DNA of 64,000 bases, from NCBI GenBank assembly GCA_021442155.1, contig CM038221.1, forward strand, positions 149,597,601 to 149,661,600, written 5' to 3'. Shown piece after piece: positions 1 through 12,567 of this stretch. The notes beneath the pieces are model-generated. The model was not told where the DNA came from. It ran no database searches and saw only the letters and a list, made by a program, of their open reading frames with translations. The DNA comes from Cymbidium sinense. Taxonomy: Eukaryota > Streptophyta > Magnoliopsida > Asparagales > Orchidaceae. The position numbers and the translations under genes are program-made. Within the stretch, counting starts at the first letter, position 1, and every line of letters begins with the position of its first letter.

Positions 1-3000
1 TCAATGCAATCATGTAAACAAACTCACTTTACTTAATTACATTCTTAAGAATAAGAAAATTTAGAATAAATCAAAGTGAATTTCAAAATGATTTTGTTTA
101 GTTTGGAGTTTGATTTAATTTTGAAATGGTGAGATGAGTTTGCTATTCCTAACCCATTCCCACATGTGTTTTATATTTTTGTTTAATTTTTAGATAATTA
201 AATTTATTTTTAAGTATTGATTAGGTTAAGGTGTAAATTAAGTGGCTTAATTAACCCTTACCTACACCACCTTAGAAAAATTAACTAAGTAATTATGAGC
301 CAATGATATGACATAAAACCCACAAGGTATTTAAATTTGTGATGCACCTAATAATAATGAAAAGGCCTAATGCAATTTGGTTTATAATTAAAAGTTAATT
401 AATCTAAGGTTTAGGTTATACTTTTAAAACACTCTTCATACTTATGAAAGGGGTTTTAATTTCTTAATTCTTAGGCTATTAAACACCTAAGCATTTACCC
501 AAGGTAGATTAATTAAGTTTTGAAACTTTTTAGAATTTTTGAAATTTTTTTAAATAGATGATTAATGAGTTAACCCTTAATTTAGAAGGGATTAAGGAGA
601 GAAAAGGGGGTTTAGGGAATGGCTTAGCAAAAATGTCCCAAAATTATTCCATAAAACCCCTACTCAATGGATCTGACCTTAACCAAACTTAATCAAAGGA
701 TAAATCCACATATTACACCTTAGTTACCCTTAATTTCATGAAGGGGGTAATTAGGGAATGAGCTAGCAATTTTCTAAATTACGCCCTCAATAAATCTCAA
801 GAAAATTAGGGGAGGCAGAGGTCATCCACTAAATTGAACCCTAAAAATTTAAGATCAATTGGTGACTTAATTAGAGAATAATTATCTAATTAAAATTCCT
901 AAAGAAACTTAATTCAAAGAAAACGGGAATTCAAAATCCATTGAAATTATTTTAAAATAATTCTAGATGAAATTATCTTTCCATAGCATTTTTTCTTTTA
1001 GTTTTTTGATTTTTCTATGAAGAGTTATAATTTTTAGAAGATTTTTAAATTAATTAGGATTTAATTAAAACCCCTAACTAATCCCTGCTTAATACCGGCT
1101 CAGGCACGACGCGTGGCGACGGTGGTCAGTGTGCTTTACATGCATTGTGTTGTGAGCCATCCACTTAAATGTCAAATTGGGAAGGCTGCTGGCGGCACAC
1201 ACGCTTATATCCTCGGCCATCCGATCAAAGATTGGACGGCTAAAGATTAACCCGTGGTTTAAATCGGATAAAGGATTTATAAATGTGCCATATAATCTCA
1301 ACCGTCCATCTAAAATGTGCGGACGGACTGCTGAGATGAGCCAAGTTCTTTCCTGAGGATGAATGCGAACCATCCATGATCCAAGGGGAGATCTGACTAG
1401 CATAGAATCATTCAAGACTCAACCCACACCATCTAGAAGAACCAATCCAACGATGGATTTCACATGCAATGAAAATTCCTTTCACAAAGGACCAACACCT
1501 CCTAATCTAAGTGGTCAGAAAATCACATACCTCATCGGAGGTGATCACCGTTGCTTGAGATTGATGAGGTAGCTTCGTCTAGTGGAGATGAAGCCCTATT
1601 ATAAGTTTCGGGCCTTGGGGTTGAGTAGATTTGTGGGTGGACCAACTCCTCTTCAAGATCCTTGCAGCTTTGATTAAATTGAGCTCTTCCTTGCCTCTAA
1701 AACTTCAAAGGAAGCTTAGGCCAATTTGACTTAGATCTTAGATCAAGTGTGTAAGAGGAATTAGAAGGAGTGAGCTGTAGAGAAAATTGGGAATTTTGGT
1801 GAGCTCCCCTATTTTGCACTGTGCAAAATTGAGAAATGCTGATCAAATCTCTGAAAGCTTAGGAATACTCTAAGGTGGTTGCTGATTCTTAGGCTCCAAT
1901 CGATCAAGAGTGAAGTCAAATTTCATTGAATTATGCGGAGTATATCTCCCCCTATGGCAATCGAACGACCGACCCTGTAGTTACCATTTTGATTCAATTG
2001 ACCATACGATGTGAGCTATTTAGGCTGTTAGATCATTACACATGGTCAGTTTGATCCCTTGAGTGGATTGCTAACCTCTCATGTGCATCCAATTGAGCTT
2101 AGGAGGGAGTTTAAAAATTAAATTTTGCCATAGGTGGTTGGGTTTGGTTTATGGGTCAAATGGGCTGACCCAAACCCATTGGGTTGGGTGCACCACTCAT
2201 CACTAAGTCCCCATTGGGTTGGGTGCACCAAAAAACCCATGGGCTAGGCCAAAATTTGTTCTATGGACTAGGGGTAAAATGGTCATTTTGTTATTTTTCA
2301 CTTTGGATATATTTGGTATGTTGAGAAAATAGGTTTGGCCAAGTTTCATTGGATTTGGAATCCATTTGATAAGGTTTGGCTCATGTTGATCCATTTAGGT
2401 CAAAATGGGTCAACTTGGGTCAAGTTGACCAATTGGTCAAATTGGGTCAAACCAAGGGTTAGGTTAAGTTCATATGACCATTTGAAATGTTTTTGGTGCC
2501 TATGGTTTAGTTCAATTTGGTATAGATTTAGTTTTGGCTCATATGACTCATTTAGGTCAAGTGAGTCAAGTTGACCTATTTGACCCATTTGATCTATTTG
2601 GGGTAGGTCAAGGGTAGGTTTAGGCTTGGTTAGTCATATGGAGTGGATTGGTATCTTTGTTTCCAATCAATTTGGGTTAACTTCAATTTTGGCTCAACAT
2701 GACCCCTTTAGGTCATGTTGGATCTAAGGTCAATTGGGCTAGGTTAGGTCTAGTTGGCCAATTGAGGCTTTGGTCAAGTTCCACAAGTTATTTGGAATGG
2801 ACTTGACCTATTGGCTTCTATCAATTTGGCTTAGATCAAGTTTTGACACATTTTGGCCCTTCAGGTCAAAATAGGTTAACTTGGGTCAAGTAGGCCAATT
2901 CGGCAAGGTTAGGCTCAAATGTTGGCTTGGTCAAGTTCAAACATAGGTCATGAGTGAATTTGGATCAATGGTTTCAATCAATTTGGCCTATGATGAATTT

Positions 3001-4454
3001 TAACTATGTTAGGTTTCATTTTAGGTTAAGTGTTGACTTGGTCAACCCTTAAGTTTGACTTGATTTGACCCAATTTGATTGATTGATCATCCCATGATGA
3101 TTGTTGCTCATGATGAGAGGGATATATGAGTTTAGTTAAATCTAATTTGGTTAGGATCAAAAGTTGGCTCATAAGGGTACTTTAGCTCACTTTGGGTCAA
3201 GTGAGCTTAAGTGGGTCAAATGACTTGGTCAAAGCTTGATTTGCAGTTGATTGATCTTGTATATGGACTTATGATTGAAATATAAATCTATTTACAAATA
3301 GTTTGAAGTCAAATTGATTTTGATCCATTTAAAAATTTCATATTCAAAAGAAGAATATGAAGGGGTCTTGGGTTTGATTTTTTTGGTTTGGGTTTTGATT
3401 GAAGGATTGAGATTTGGATTTATATATGAGCTCATGATTGTAGGATTGATTGAACCATGAGAGAAAATCAAGAGTTTGGCTTGATTTGGAATTGATTTGG
3501 CTAAGTTCAAGATTTTGACTTGAAAGGCTTAGATTTGGAATTGGGTTCGATTTTTGGAATTGGTTTTGATCGTTTGAATTTATATTTCATTTATATATGA
3601 GAATATAAATTTATCATGAGAAAATTTCAAAAATTTGAAGGAGTTTAATCATGATTTTGGTTAAATCCATTAAAGGGAATTTAAAGGATTTAAAGCAATT
3701 TTTTTAATTTAAAATTTAATTTTTGAATTGGATTTGATTGATTTATATTAAAATTTCATTTATATATGAGAATATAAATGATAATACAAATAAGTTTTGA
3801 GAAAATCCCAAGGATTTGAATAGGTTTGATCAAAGTTTAGGTTAAATCCATTAATGAAAAATTAAGGGATTTAAAGGAATTTCAAGCATTTTAAATTTGG
3901 AATTTAATTTTAGGGTTTGATTTGATTGAGTTATATTTATATTTCATTTATATATGAGCATATAAATGAGGATATGAATAAGTTTTCAAAAAATCCCAAG
4001 GGTTTGAAGTGATTTGATCAAAGTTTAGAGTTGATTTTGGCTAAGTCCTTTAATGGAAAATTAAAGAGACTTAAGAAAGTTTTCATAAATTGATTTGAAA
4101 TTTTGAATTTGGGTTTGAATTTATATTTCATTTATAAATGTGAATATAAATTAGAATATAAATGGAGTATTTGAAAATCTCAAAGATTTGAATAGGTTTG
4201 AATCACAATTTTGGCTAAGTCCTTAAGAAAGGGTTAATGACTTAGGAAATTTGAATTTAGGAATTTTTGATGGATTTTGATCATAGGTTTCAATCATATA
4301 TTTCAATCATGGATTTCAATCATTGAATTGAATCATATAATTGAATTTAGTTTAGAGAAAATTAAATAGAACTGATTTGGAGTTTGACTTGAAAGAATGA
4401 AAGTGAGGAATGGTTTAAGCTAAAGGGTAGGAGATTTTCCTAACACTCCTAAGG
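1..4454 (-). repeat. Inverted LTR fragment of the Tat-like family
   Basis: This stretch reads as the reverse complement of the direct LTRs at 20240 and 29564 and parallels the inverted solo LTR at 47243-54784. Shared blocks include the AT-rich regulatory part (about 780-830), a GC-richer segment (about 1090-1420), the TTGAC-rich part (about 2150-3260) and AT-rich subrepeats (about 3570-4200). Its 3' LTR end lies outside the window, and its other end lacks about 175 bp of the LTR 5' terminus. Short open frames inside it are fortuitous: they sit in LTR sequence and are not kept between copies. Confidence 0.85.
3577..4200 (-). repeat. AT-rich subrepeats in LTR, period about 165-190 bp
   Basis: Four imperfect copies start near 3577, 3743, 3930 and 4117. 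Each carries the core TTATATTTCATTTATA followed by one or two AATATAAAT segments, so each can form a small AT-rich inverted repeat. The same array is seen at 53754-54420 and, in the other orientation, near 35560-36100 and 63400-63640, so it belongs to the LTR. Confidence 0.75.
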
Positions 4455-5376
4455 CCAATAATCTGATTTCTCATTCATTAGTCATAAAAAATTCTATTAG
4501 CCTGAGTCAAAATGATTGTCCAAAAATAAAAATAAAAAAATAAAAATTGAATTGCATTAGATTTAGGTCATTTGAAGCATGCCCCTTTACATGATCTAGT
4601 CTCTTTAGGGAGTGAGTTTAAGGACATAGTCTCTTTCTAAATAAAATAGCCTAGCTATCTTGCATATGCATAAAGACTTTCCTGCATGTATTTAAAATAG
4701 TAGGAGGAGTTAGTTGGCAGCCACCCCCAGGTGGTTGTAAGTCAAAGTTGTCGGGTGGTTTGCTCTCTCATGTGGAGGCAAACCAATTACCCATTTTTGC
4801 CTTAGATTTAAGTTGTGCTTCTGGCCCTCCCCAAAGCTCCATAGATTTAGGTTCTGAGATTGCTTCTCCCCTTTGTGGGCCATAAGCATAATTCCTCATC
4901 TCTTAGGCATTTACTTAATCTTGTGTTAAGGAATCTTAAGTCCTAAAATTCTAATAAAAATGCAACTCAAATGAATTAAATCAATTTCCAAAATGTAAAG
5001 CCCAATTTTAGGATAGTTTGAGATGCTCGCTAGGTTTCCTAGCATTGTGAGCATCTCCTACTTATTTCTCATTTTGGTTTCGATAATAACTCCCTCTTTT
5101 GATCAATCCCATTTGATCTTCAAAAACATAAACCAATCGATTGATAGTCCTTCCCATTGAAATCTTCAAAAATAACGATCATTTTTTTCTACAGGATCCC
5201 ATCCCTAGGATGTAATTAACTACAGGGGCTTGCCCCTGTAGGGAACTTAACAAACCCAATTTAAAATAAACCCAGCTTTACTTTTCCATGTAAAGTAGGG
5301 AAAGAATCTCTGGTACATATGCAAATTCATCATCCTTATGAGTCCTTATTGAGGTGATTGGTTCCATTAAACCACA
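4455..5376 (+). repeat. LTR 3' end, truncated 5' LTR of element A
   Basis: This direct-strand LTR end matches 13640-14061, 14238-15126, 27065-28012 and 39584-40525. It contains the conserved block around 4590-4680 (GATCTAGTCTCTTTAGGGAG) and the hairpin at 5020-5057, and it ends in ACCACA just before the primer binding site. Most of the LTR is missing on its left, where an inverted LTR begins. Joined to the primer site at 5385, it is what remains of the 5' LTR of the A1 interior. Confidence 0.85.
5020..5057 (+). other. Conserved two-step hairpin near the LTR 3' end
   Basis: The outer arms GAGATGCTC and GAGCATCTC and inner arms GCTAGG and CCTAGC flank a TTT loop. The same structure occurs in four other LTR copies, with compensatory changes in the outer stem. 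Its position in the transcribed 3' part of the LTR suggests a role in RNA 3'-end formation, packaging or strand transfer, which is inference. Confidence 0.7.
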
Positions 5377-5384
5377 GATTTTTC

Positions 5385-5402
5385 TGACGACTCCACTGGG
5401 GA
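5385..5402 (+). other. Primer binding site (tRNA-Arg type), element A
   Basis: TGACGACTCCACTGGGGA lies 8 nt after the LTR end. From memory, the 3' end of plant tRNA-Arg(ACG) plus CCA is complementary to TGGCGACTCCGCTGGGGA, so this site has two mismatches. Use of tRNA-Arg is typical of Ogre/Tat elements. The site primes minus-strand DNA synthesis. Confidence 0.8.
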
Positions 5403-8324
5403 TGGTTCCTCTCTCCATCTTTGGTAAATGATCATTGTCTTTGAGTATCGATAGTGGGTTTGTACTTTGGTATGAATCCAAGACTATCCTTCTTCCCATT
5501 GGCACTTAGCTCATTTCATTCTTGAGTTAAGTTAGCCAACATCTTTAGGTTTTAGGACTGCATTCCTTCTTGGTCTTAAAACCCCGCATTTCTCAATGGG
5601 TAAAATGAAAAGATCTAAAATAAAAAGAAACATCTTAAAGATTTCCTCCTTATCATTTTCATGATAAGGAAATGTTCCTCTTAAAATGAATAAATCTTCT
5701 ACAAAGAATTTTGCTTTTCAAAAGCACCTTTTTAAAAAATGCACTTAATAAAATATTTTTCACAAAATTTGTTCACCTTCATTTAACAATTCACATAATT
5801 GTTACATGTAGGAATTTTCAAAAATAAAACTAATAATATTTTCCAAAAGCACAAATGAATATCTTCTTTCAATTCACTTTGATGAAGATATCATTTTCAA
5901 AATAAATAACCATCCTTTTCAAAAATCACGATCATAATCATAAAACTTTTCAAAAAGCACACATGAATTTTTCTATTCAATATATTCACACTTATTGAAT
6001 GGGAAGTTCATTTGTTAACAAAATTAAAATTTTCAAAAGCACACATGAATACCTTCATTTAATATAGTTCAATCTATTAAATGAAAATTTCATTCCCAAC
6101 TAAAAAAATAAAAATATTTATTAGGAAATCCCACTTAAACATATCCCACATATGTTTTTAAGTTGGAATTCCTCTCTTTCAAAAAGCAACAATCACAAAA
6201 AAAAAAATTCACATTTTAAAAATAAACTTAATCTCCATTCTACATACTTAAATTTGTTGAATGGAAAACATTAAAATCAACAATCACTTTTCAAAATTTT
6301 CAAACAACTTTTGGAACTTCATTTAACATACCTAAATTTTTTAAGTGAACCTTCCAAATCAAAAATCAAAATCAACAATCATATTTCAAAAATTTTCAAA
6401 GCACATTTTGGAACCTCACTTAACATACCCAAATTTATTAAGTGAAGTTTCCAAATCCCAAAATCAAAAATTTTCTAAACAAAAATTTGGAACTTGATTT
6501 AGTATAAACAAATTTGTTAAGTATGGTTTCTAAAACCCAAATCCAAATTTTTTTTTCAAAATTCTAAACACATTTTGGAACTTCATTTAACATACACAAA
6601 GTAAAGTTTCAAAATCCAAAATCAAATCAACAATCATAATCAAAATTTTCTAAAACATTTAGGAACCTCACTTAACATACCCAAATTTGAAGTCTCCAAA
6701 TTCAAAATCAAAATTTTCAAACACATTTTTTGAAATTCCATTTAACATACATAAAAGTTTCCAAATTCAAACAAAATTCAAAATCAACAATTATATTTCA
6801 AAACATTTCAAAACACATTTGGAACTCATTTAACATAATTAAATTTGCTAAGTGAAGTTTCCAAATCCAAAATCAAAATCAAAAATCACATTTCAAAATT
6901 TTAAAAACACATTTGGAACCTCCTTAGCATATTTAAGTTTTCCATCCAAAATTCAAAGATTTTCAAAACACATTTTGGAACCTCACTTAACATGCCCAAA
7001 TTTGTTAATTAAAGTTTCCAATTCCAAAGTTCAAAATTTTTTCAAAGCACATTTGGAACCTCACTTAGCATACTCAAATTTGCTAAGTAAAGTTTCCAAA
7101 TCCTTCAAAATTTTAAAACACATTTGGAACCTCACTTAACATGCCCAAATTTGTTATAAAGTTTCAATTCAAAATCAAAATTTTCAAACACATTTTGGAA
7201 CCTTACTTAACATACCCAAATTTGTTAAGTGAACTCTCCAAATCAAAAAATTCCAAAATTTTCAAAACATTTTGAACTTCATTTAACATACCTAAATTTG
7301 TTAAGTAAAGTTTCCAAATCAAAAATTCAAAAATTTTCAAAACATATTTTGGAACCTCACCTAGCATACTCAAATTTGCTAAAGTAAAGTTTCCAAAGTC
7401 AAAACAAAAACATTCAAACACCTTTAAAACTTCTTCCTTTAGCATACCAAATTTGCTAAGGGGAAGTTTCCATTTTTCAAAATAAAAAATGAAATTAAAA
7501 TTTTAAACACACATTTCATTTAGCATACTTAAATTTGCTAAGTGAAATTTCCATTTCATAAAACCAAGTGGGACTTCGCCTTTAGCATACCAAATTTGCT
7601 AAAGTTGAATCTCTACTTTCAATCATTTCAAAAAGAAAATGAAGCATCTTAGGATCCCCTTAGCATACCAAATTTTCTAAAGGATCCTACCCTTTTCAAA
7701 AATCAAAATTTTCCAAACAAATGAAACACTTAGGATTTTCTTAGCATACCTAAATTTGCTAAGAATCCTATTTTCAAAATCAAACAAAATACACTTGAAT
7801 TCTTCACTAAGCATACCTAAATTTGCTAAATAAGAAATCTAAAATTTTTCCAAAAAATCAAAATAAAATAAACCCGCAAAAAGAAACAATCACTTTTTAC
7901 TTTACTTAGCATACCTAAATTTGCTAAGAAAGTAAAAATTCCAAAAACATTCAAACAAAACAAAATCATTTGACCCTTACTTTAACATGCCCAAATTTGT
8001 TAAAGGAAAGGGTCCTCAAAATCACAAACTCAAATTCATAACAAAAATGAACCTATGGAAGCATCCTATCAAAAATTTTGAATCCATATTTCAACATACC
8101 TAAATTTGTTGAAGTTTGGATTCATACTCAAATTCCTCTTTCAATCAATCTCTTCAAATTCATTTTAACCCCACTTAACACTTCCAAGTTGTTGGATGTG
8201 AGTTAAAATTTTTAAAATTCAAAAATTCAAAATCTATAGAGACAGAAAACTGATGCAAGTTCATTTCTCATTACAGATTCCTTTCAGTGCAAGTACAGTT
8301 TCAGTTTCAATTTCAATTAGTGCA
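5403..8324 (+). repeat. Element A leader with an array of stem-loop repeats
   Basis: This untranslated leader of about 2.9 kb lies between the primer site and the first coding segment. About 25 units with the core AGCATACCTAAATTTGCT or AACATACCCAAATTTGTT start near 6241, 6325, 6422, 6501, 6589, 6673, 6743, 6832, 6925, 6989, 7067, 7138, 7209, 7285, 7363, 7441, 7522, 7584, 7662, 7743, 7810, 7908, 7984, 8093 and 8176. Four related hairpins with other loops lie at 5856-6180. Flanking arms are complementary and differ between units. A few units (6589, 6673, 6743, 6925) have lost one arm. The sequence is A/T-rich with no credible coding frame; open frames over part of the array are by-products of the repeats. 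Confidence 0.85.
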
Positions 8325-9540
8325 ATGGTAGGTTACTAGAAATTTGTCTTTACCTTTCCTCACAGCATGGAACTTGCCTTGGATCAGGCTGACTTCCCTC
8401 ATTTGGATCATACCCATTTGATCCATTTTGGCAATGGATTTGAGGGGGCCAGGATCACTTGTGAGGGCATTCCCTCACAACAGCCAGAAGAGGGTGAAGG
8501 TATCGGTAGACTTACTGATTGATGTATCCTCATTAAAGAGGAAAGCTGTGACAGTACCACATACTTCATTGGTTTTAGTATCGGTAATACCGATAGCTCC
8601 AGTTCTAGTTGTAGTTCATCCTAGAGTTACCCATGTTGCCCCAGTGCAAGTTAGCACCCTCTCATCTATACCCTCCGAGGGTAAGGCTCCCAGTTTCGGG
8701 CTTGCCTCCAACATTTGAGTATGTCACACCTCCTCTCCCTACTCATACCCATAGGAACAAGAACCCATGGTCAAACAATTCCATATTAGGATAGCCAGAG
8801 AGCTTGAGGCAGCAGCTATGTCAGCCATGGATGAGTCTCCCATGGTCACATCACCACTGGTTATGAAAAACTAGTTTCATCCTCTCTCTCTCTCGGATCA
8901 AAGAGAGGATGCTGAGGATGTTCATCCTTTCCGGTGCATCTAAACCAGTTTCTTGGAGTAGGAGGTATGCGGCCTATTCTACCCATAGGTGCTGGCTATA
9001 CGCTCGAGTCTGCACCTTGTTTGATTTATGATTTGTATCCCCAGTAGTGGGAGGCATTCAGAGAGGTCGTGAGGCCCATACATACATTACTAGTGAGAGT
9101 GACAGATTGCCTCATCTGCTGGTTGACTTTCCGTCATTTTCTCATCTTGGTATCCTCCTCATGGGGACCAGCCATCATAGGAGGGTAGCTCCTGTACATA
9201 GAGAGTCAGTGGTGTCTTCACCCCATCGCTTTACCCTACATCTACCATCAATAGTGCAGGTTTCATCATCACCCATTCTATCTACGGACATGAAGGCTGC
9301 ATCCGGGGAGAAACACACTCCATTGGTGATCTGACTACAACCTAGGGATCCTACTCCTATTACACCACCCATTGTGGTAGGGTTGAGCTCTCCTGCTCAA
9401 CCTTCTACCCTAATGGTAGTGCGGAAGGAGTGGCGACCTAAGAGCATCGTGGTCATTCCTTCACCAACTCCACCCATTCAACTGGTTACGAAGATGGTGA
9501 TGACTATCACAGATATTCTAGAGGACAGTTCAGTGGCTGA
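8325..9540 (+). pseudogene. ORF1-like segment upstream of gag, element A (decayed)
   Basis: An ATG at 8325 opens a frame that soon breaks. It is recognisable because element B carries the same segment from 42601: both show a TFP motif, a LALDQA or LSLDRA motif, then HLIHFG and GFEGARIT. Several stops and frameshifts follow; the longest open pieces are 8428-8718 and 9047-9334. The 9047 piece has a counterpart at 43412 in element B, with a shared HRES/QRES-VV motif. Ogre/Tat elements are known to carry an extra ORF before gag, and this segment is in that position. I recognise no domain and assign no function. The Ser/Pro-rich composition in the later part may indicate a disordered region. Confidence 0.55.
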
Positions 9541-11430
9541 GTAGAGGATCATCCAATTGTTACCCTTATTACGGTAATATCAATCAGATTATCATTCTTT
9601 TGGTAGTATGATCGCACGATTGACTCCCGATAGGTGAGGTGATGCCTCTCAGTTCATGATAGCGATCTGCCGTCGACAAGCTTTTTTTGTACTGAGTTAG
9701 ATCGATCCTTAGATAAGATAGTTGCACACTATTTTATGGATAAGAAGGAGATCTTAGGGTAAGCATGGTCTGATGAAGAAAGAGTCAGCTTCGATCCCAA
9801 TAAAGATGACTTGATGGGGGATTCAGTTGGCATATGCATGGTTGATATTAGAGGTTCTCTTCTTAGAGAGCAACAGGCCATGGAAGGTAATGAGGTTGAT
9901 CTAGGAGACATCACTGAATCAACCCATCACCTCCGACTTCAATTAAGGTAGAAAGTCGAACAGATTGATAGGATGGCACAGTAGTTGCAGGACTTATTGG
10001 CAGTAGTGTTAGTGCTTCAGAAGCAAGCCCCTCTAGTTCATCCTAGTACAGTTGATGTCAGTTAGCCTAAACTAGTACATTTCTTAGACCCAGTTAAAAC
10101 TCTACCTACCGTTGAGCAAGGTAGCACTAGTCTATATATGAAGGTAGTGTATAGTACCTCCATACATGAAAAAGATCTGAAATCCATGGTTGAGCAGCAA
10201 GTGAAGGAAGCCTTGGCTCAAGCACGGGAGGATCATGGTTCCAAAGGGTAGACCCTAGAGGAATTTAATGCTATCTAGTATCCCAAGGGTTTCCTCCTTC
10301 CTTCAAAGCTTCGATGGCGGTGGGAATCGAGGCGACATATAGCTCACTTTGGGGCCATTATTGTTGGTGGCGATGCTTTGCTCTTTAAACTCTTTTTCAG
10401 TAACCTAGTGGGTATCACTTTTGATTGGGCTAATGGTTGTTAGACATTTGCTAAGTCAGAGCAACTCATCATTAAGAGGTTTGCTAGAGCTCATCAAAAG
10501 GTTACTGTGGATGATCTCATCGTAGCCCAACACCACTCCGGTGGTCACTTGTTGATTATATTCTTCGATGGCATAACCTGAGTATGAAGTGTGAACCACA
10601 ACTGTCTGAAAAATATGCCATTGAGATTCTCTTGAAGAATATTAATGGCCCGATCGCCTTCATGCTTAAGAGCTTCACCATAAATACATTTGAGAAGCTA
10701 ATCAACAAGGTGGTTAGTCTACAAGGAGAGGCCAAACAGTTGCCTTCTCCAGATCAGTTGCCAAAGCAGAAATCCTAAAAGGTTTATGAGAAGAAAACTT
10801 GAGTAGTAGCAGTGGTTGACAAGGGGAAGCAGCTAGCTAGAGATCAGTCTGAGCGATCGTGACCTCAGTAGCCTCCACCTTCTTTGCCACCAAGGCGATA
10901 ACCTCCACCTCGACCTCCCATTAGCAACCACCACCTTAGCCCACCATACCACAGCGGCATGCATATCTACCGCCGTAGCTATGGTCCTACTCTATTAGAT
11001 AAGTTAAACAAACCTTATTCTTTAAGAGGAGGTAATCGGAAATATTTAAGAATCTCTTAAAGAAACACGATTTTTCTACAGAGCCTAGGAGATCGGAGGA
11101 AGTAGGCAAAAGTCATGATCCAAACTTTTGCCCTTACTACCATATGCTAGGCCACATTTTGGAGGATTGCTTCATATTCAAGGACTGGCTTGAACATAGT
11201 TTCATGACTAATATTTTCATTATCCTAAAGGAATACCTTGTGGAACAACCTTACAGTTCCATCAGGATAATCCTCGGGGATACAAGTGATCCTACCAAAA
11301 CCAAAGAAGGTTGGGACATCTTCTCTAAAACCTCTAAGAAAATAATCCAGATCAAAAGCTTTCCTTGCGGTGTACGAGTCACTCAAACCTCCAACACCAA
11401 GGAAGGTTTGCAAGTTGCTCTCTAGGAAAG
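9541..11430 (+). pseudogene. gag pseudogene, element A (capsid and zinc-knuckle region)
   Basis: Gag forms the virus-like particle and packages the RNA. Going along the segment there is an acidic part (about 9720-9900), a heptad-like Leu-rich stretch (about 9925-10040), a Lys/Glu-rich segment (about 10140-10250), then YPKGF and the capsid-like block LVGITFDWANG near 10405-10440, which matches the L-x-G-x-A-x-x-W-Y pattern of plant retrotransposon gag. The open piece 10584-10778 holds the capsid C-terminus (MLKSFTINTFEKLINK). A Pro-rich spacer leads to a variant knuckle at about 11129-11170, C-x2-Y-x4-H-x4-C, in which one His of the element B version has become Tyr. Many stops and frameshifts show that it is dead. 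Confidence 0.8.
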
Positions 11431-12039
11431 TGGGAGCTTCGGCAACATGTGTGGCCGGATAGCCCTTTAGCCAAGCCACTGACCATGTCCAAACTCTGGC
11501 CTTCAATTGTAGCTTTCACATTGGTGACTTCTATCATTTCAGCTAGCTCTTCTATTTCTTCTACTAGTAGAACTCTTGTATCAGTGGATAAGGGCATCAA
11601 ATCCCTTACTCCACTCACTCTACTTGACTTCTACTTTGTACCCCCAAATACTTTCAAGAAATTGAAGAATAAAGTTGATTTAAATTACATCTGTGTCTCT
11701 TCTGATGAGTTGTCTTCTTCTATTCTAACGATAACTCTTCAAGTCTAATTAACTATAACAATTCTGATCTTCCTCTTTCGATTGAGTTGGACTTTCTTTT
11801 GAATACTATGCTCACCTCTTGAGATAGACTTGGAATCATCCGATTTTGAGAGTCCCATAGGAGGCTAGGTGAGCTGAGTGTAGTAGAACTTGCCACCTTG
11901 CCTCTAGAGGTTCAAGTAAACCTCCATGAGTGGCAGGTTCTATCTCCTAGGGTAGCACCTCTAGATAGAGAGAAACAAGTCATTGGTACTAAAGATCAAG
12001 AAGCCCTTCCATAGGATGCTCCACCCTTGGATATGCTTG
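11431..12039 (+). pseudogene. gag-protease spacer, element A
   Basis: This Ser/Thr-rich linker has its counterpart at 45761-46380 in element B. The shared pieces are a run of Ser residues, LTLLDFY or LILLDFYS, and an Asp/Glu-rich part ending in a PIDLESSDFE-like block. The best open piece runs to 11748. Composition suggests a disordered linker. There are frameshifts near 11425 and after 11750. Confidence 0.6.
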
Positions 12040-12567
12040 TGGAAGATCAACTAAAGGTGGACTATAATGTCCTTTCTCATCTAAGAAAGTTGCCATCTAT
12101 GCTAAGCATATATGATGCCATTGTCTTATCCAAAGAGATGAGAAAATCATTAATTAAAGCTCTCCTTGATCCTGAAATATGCTTAGCTTAGCTGAACGCT
12201 ATAGGTGAGGAAGCACACTATGCAAAAGAAGCCCAAGGGATCACCTTCACAGATGAAGACCTTCTACTGGGGACTTGGAGCACAACTCCCCATACATCTG
12301 ATCGACATGGACAGGTTCAGACTCACTAGGGTTCTCATAGATTTAGGTGCATTAGTAAACATTATGAGTCTAAAGACCCTTACCTATTTGAAGATCGACA
12401 TCTATACTCTCCGAGGAGATGAGATGATGTTGAGAAGATTCAATGATCAAGGTGAGTGGGCTTTAGGTTCCATAGTACCGTTGGAGATCGGTGACTGGAA
12501 GACTGAAGCCAAGTTCAACATAATTAATTCAAATACTTCATTCACTATTTTTCTTGGTATGCCTTAG
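12040..12567 (+). pseudogene. Retropepsin (protease) pseudogene, element A1
   Basis: The upstream part has the Tat-type lead-in: YNVLSHLRKL, then SIYDAI, SKEMR, and FTDEDLLLG shortly before the protease. The open piece 12205-12567 includes the active-site position at 12340-12348, which reads Asp-Leu-Gly (IDLGALVNIMSL) where retropepsins have Asp-Thr/Ser-Gly and the sister copies here have Asp-Pro-Gly. A flap-like segment (LRGDEMMLRRF) and the closing FLGMP follow. The enzyme would cut the polyprotein during particle maturation. The altered triad and a stop before 12205 argue against activity. Confidence 0.8.

Noticed and set aside
6852..7445. Overlapping open frames on both strands with repeated Phe/Leu-rich peptides
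   Set aside because: The peptides repeat because the hairpin array repeats, and the strand-symmetric frames follow from the inverted repeats.
5856..8215. CRISPR-like array of regularly spaced repeats
   Set aside because: The repeats are imperfect inverted repeats with variable spacing, there are no unique spacers and no cas genes, and the array lies between a primer site and a gag region in plant DNA.
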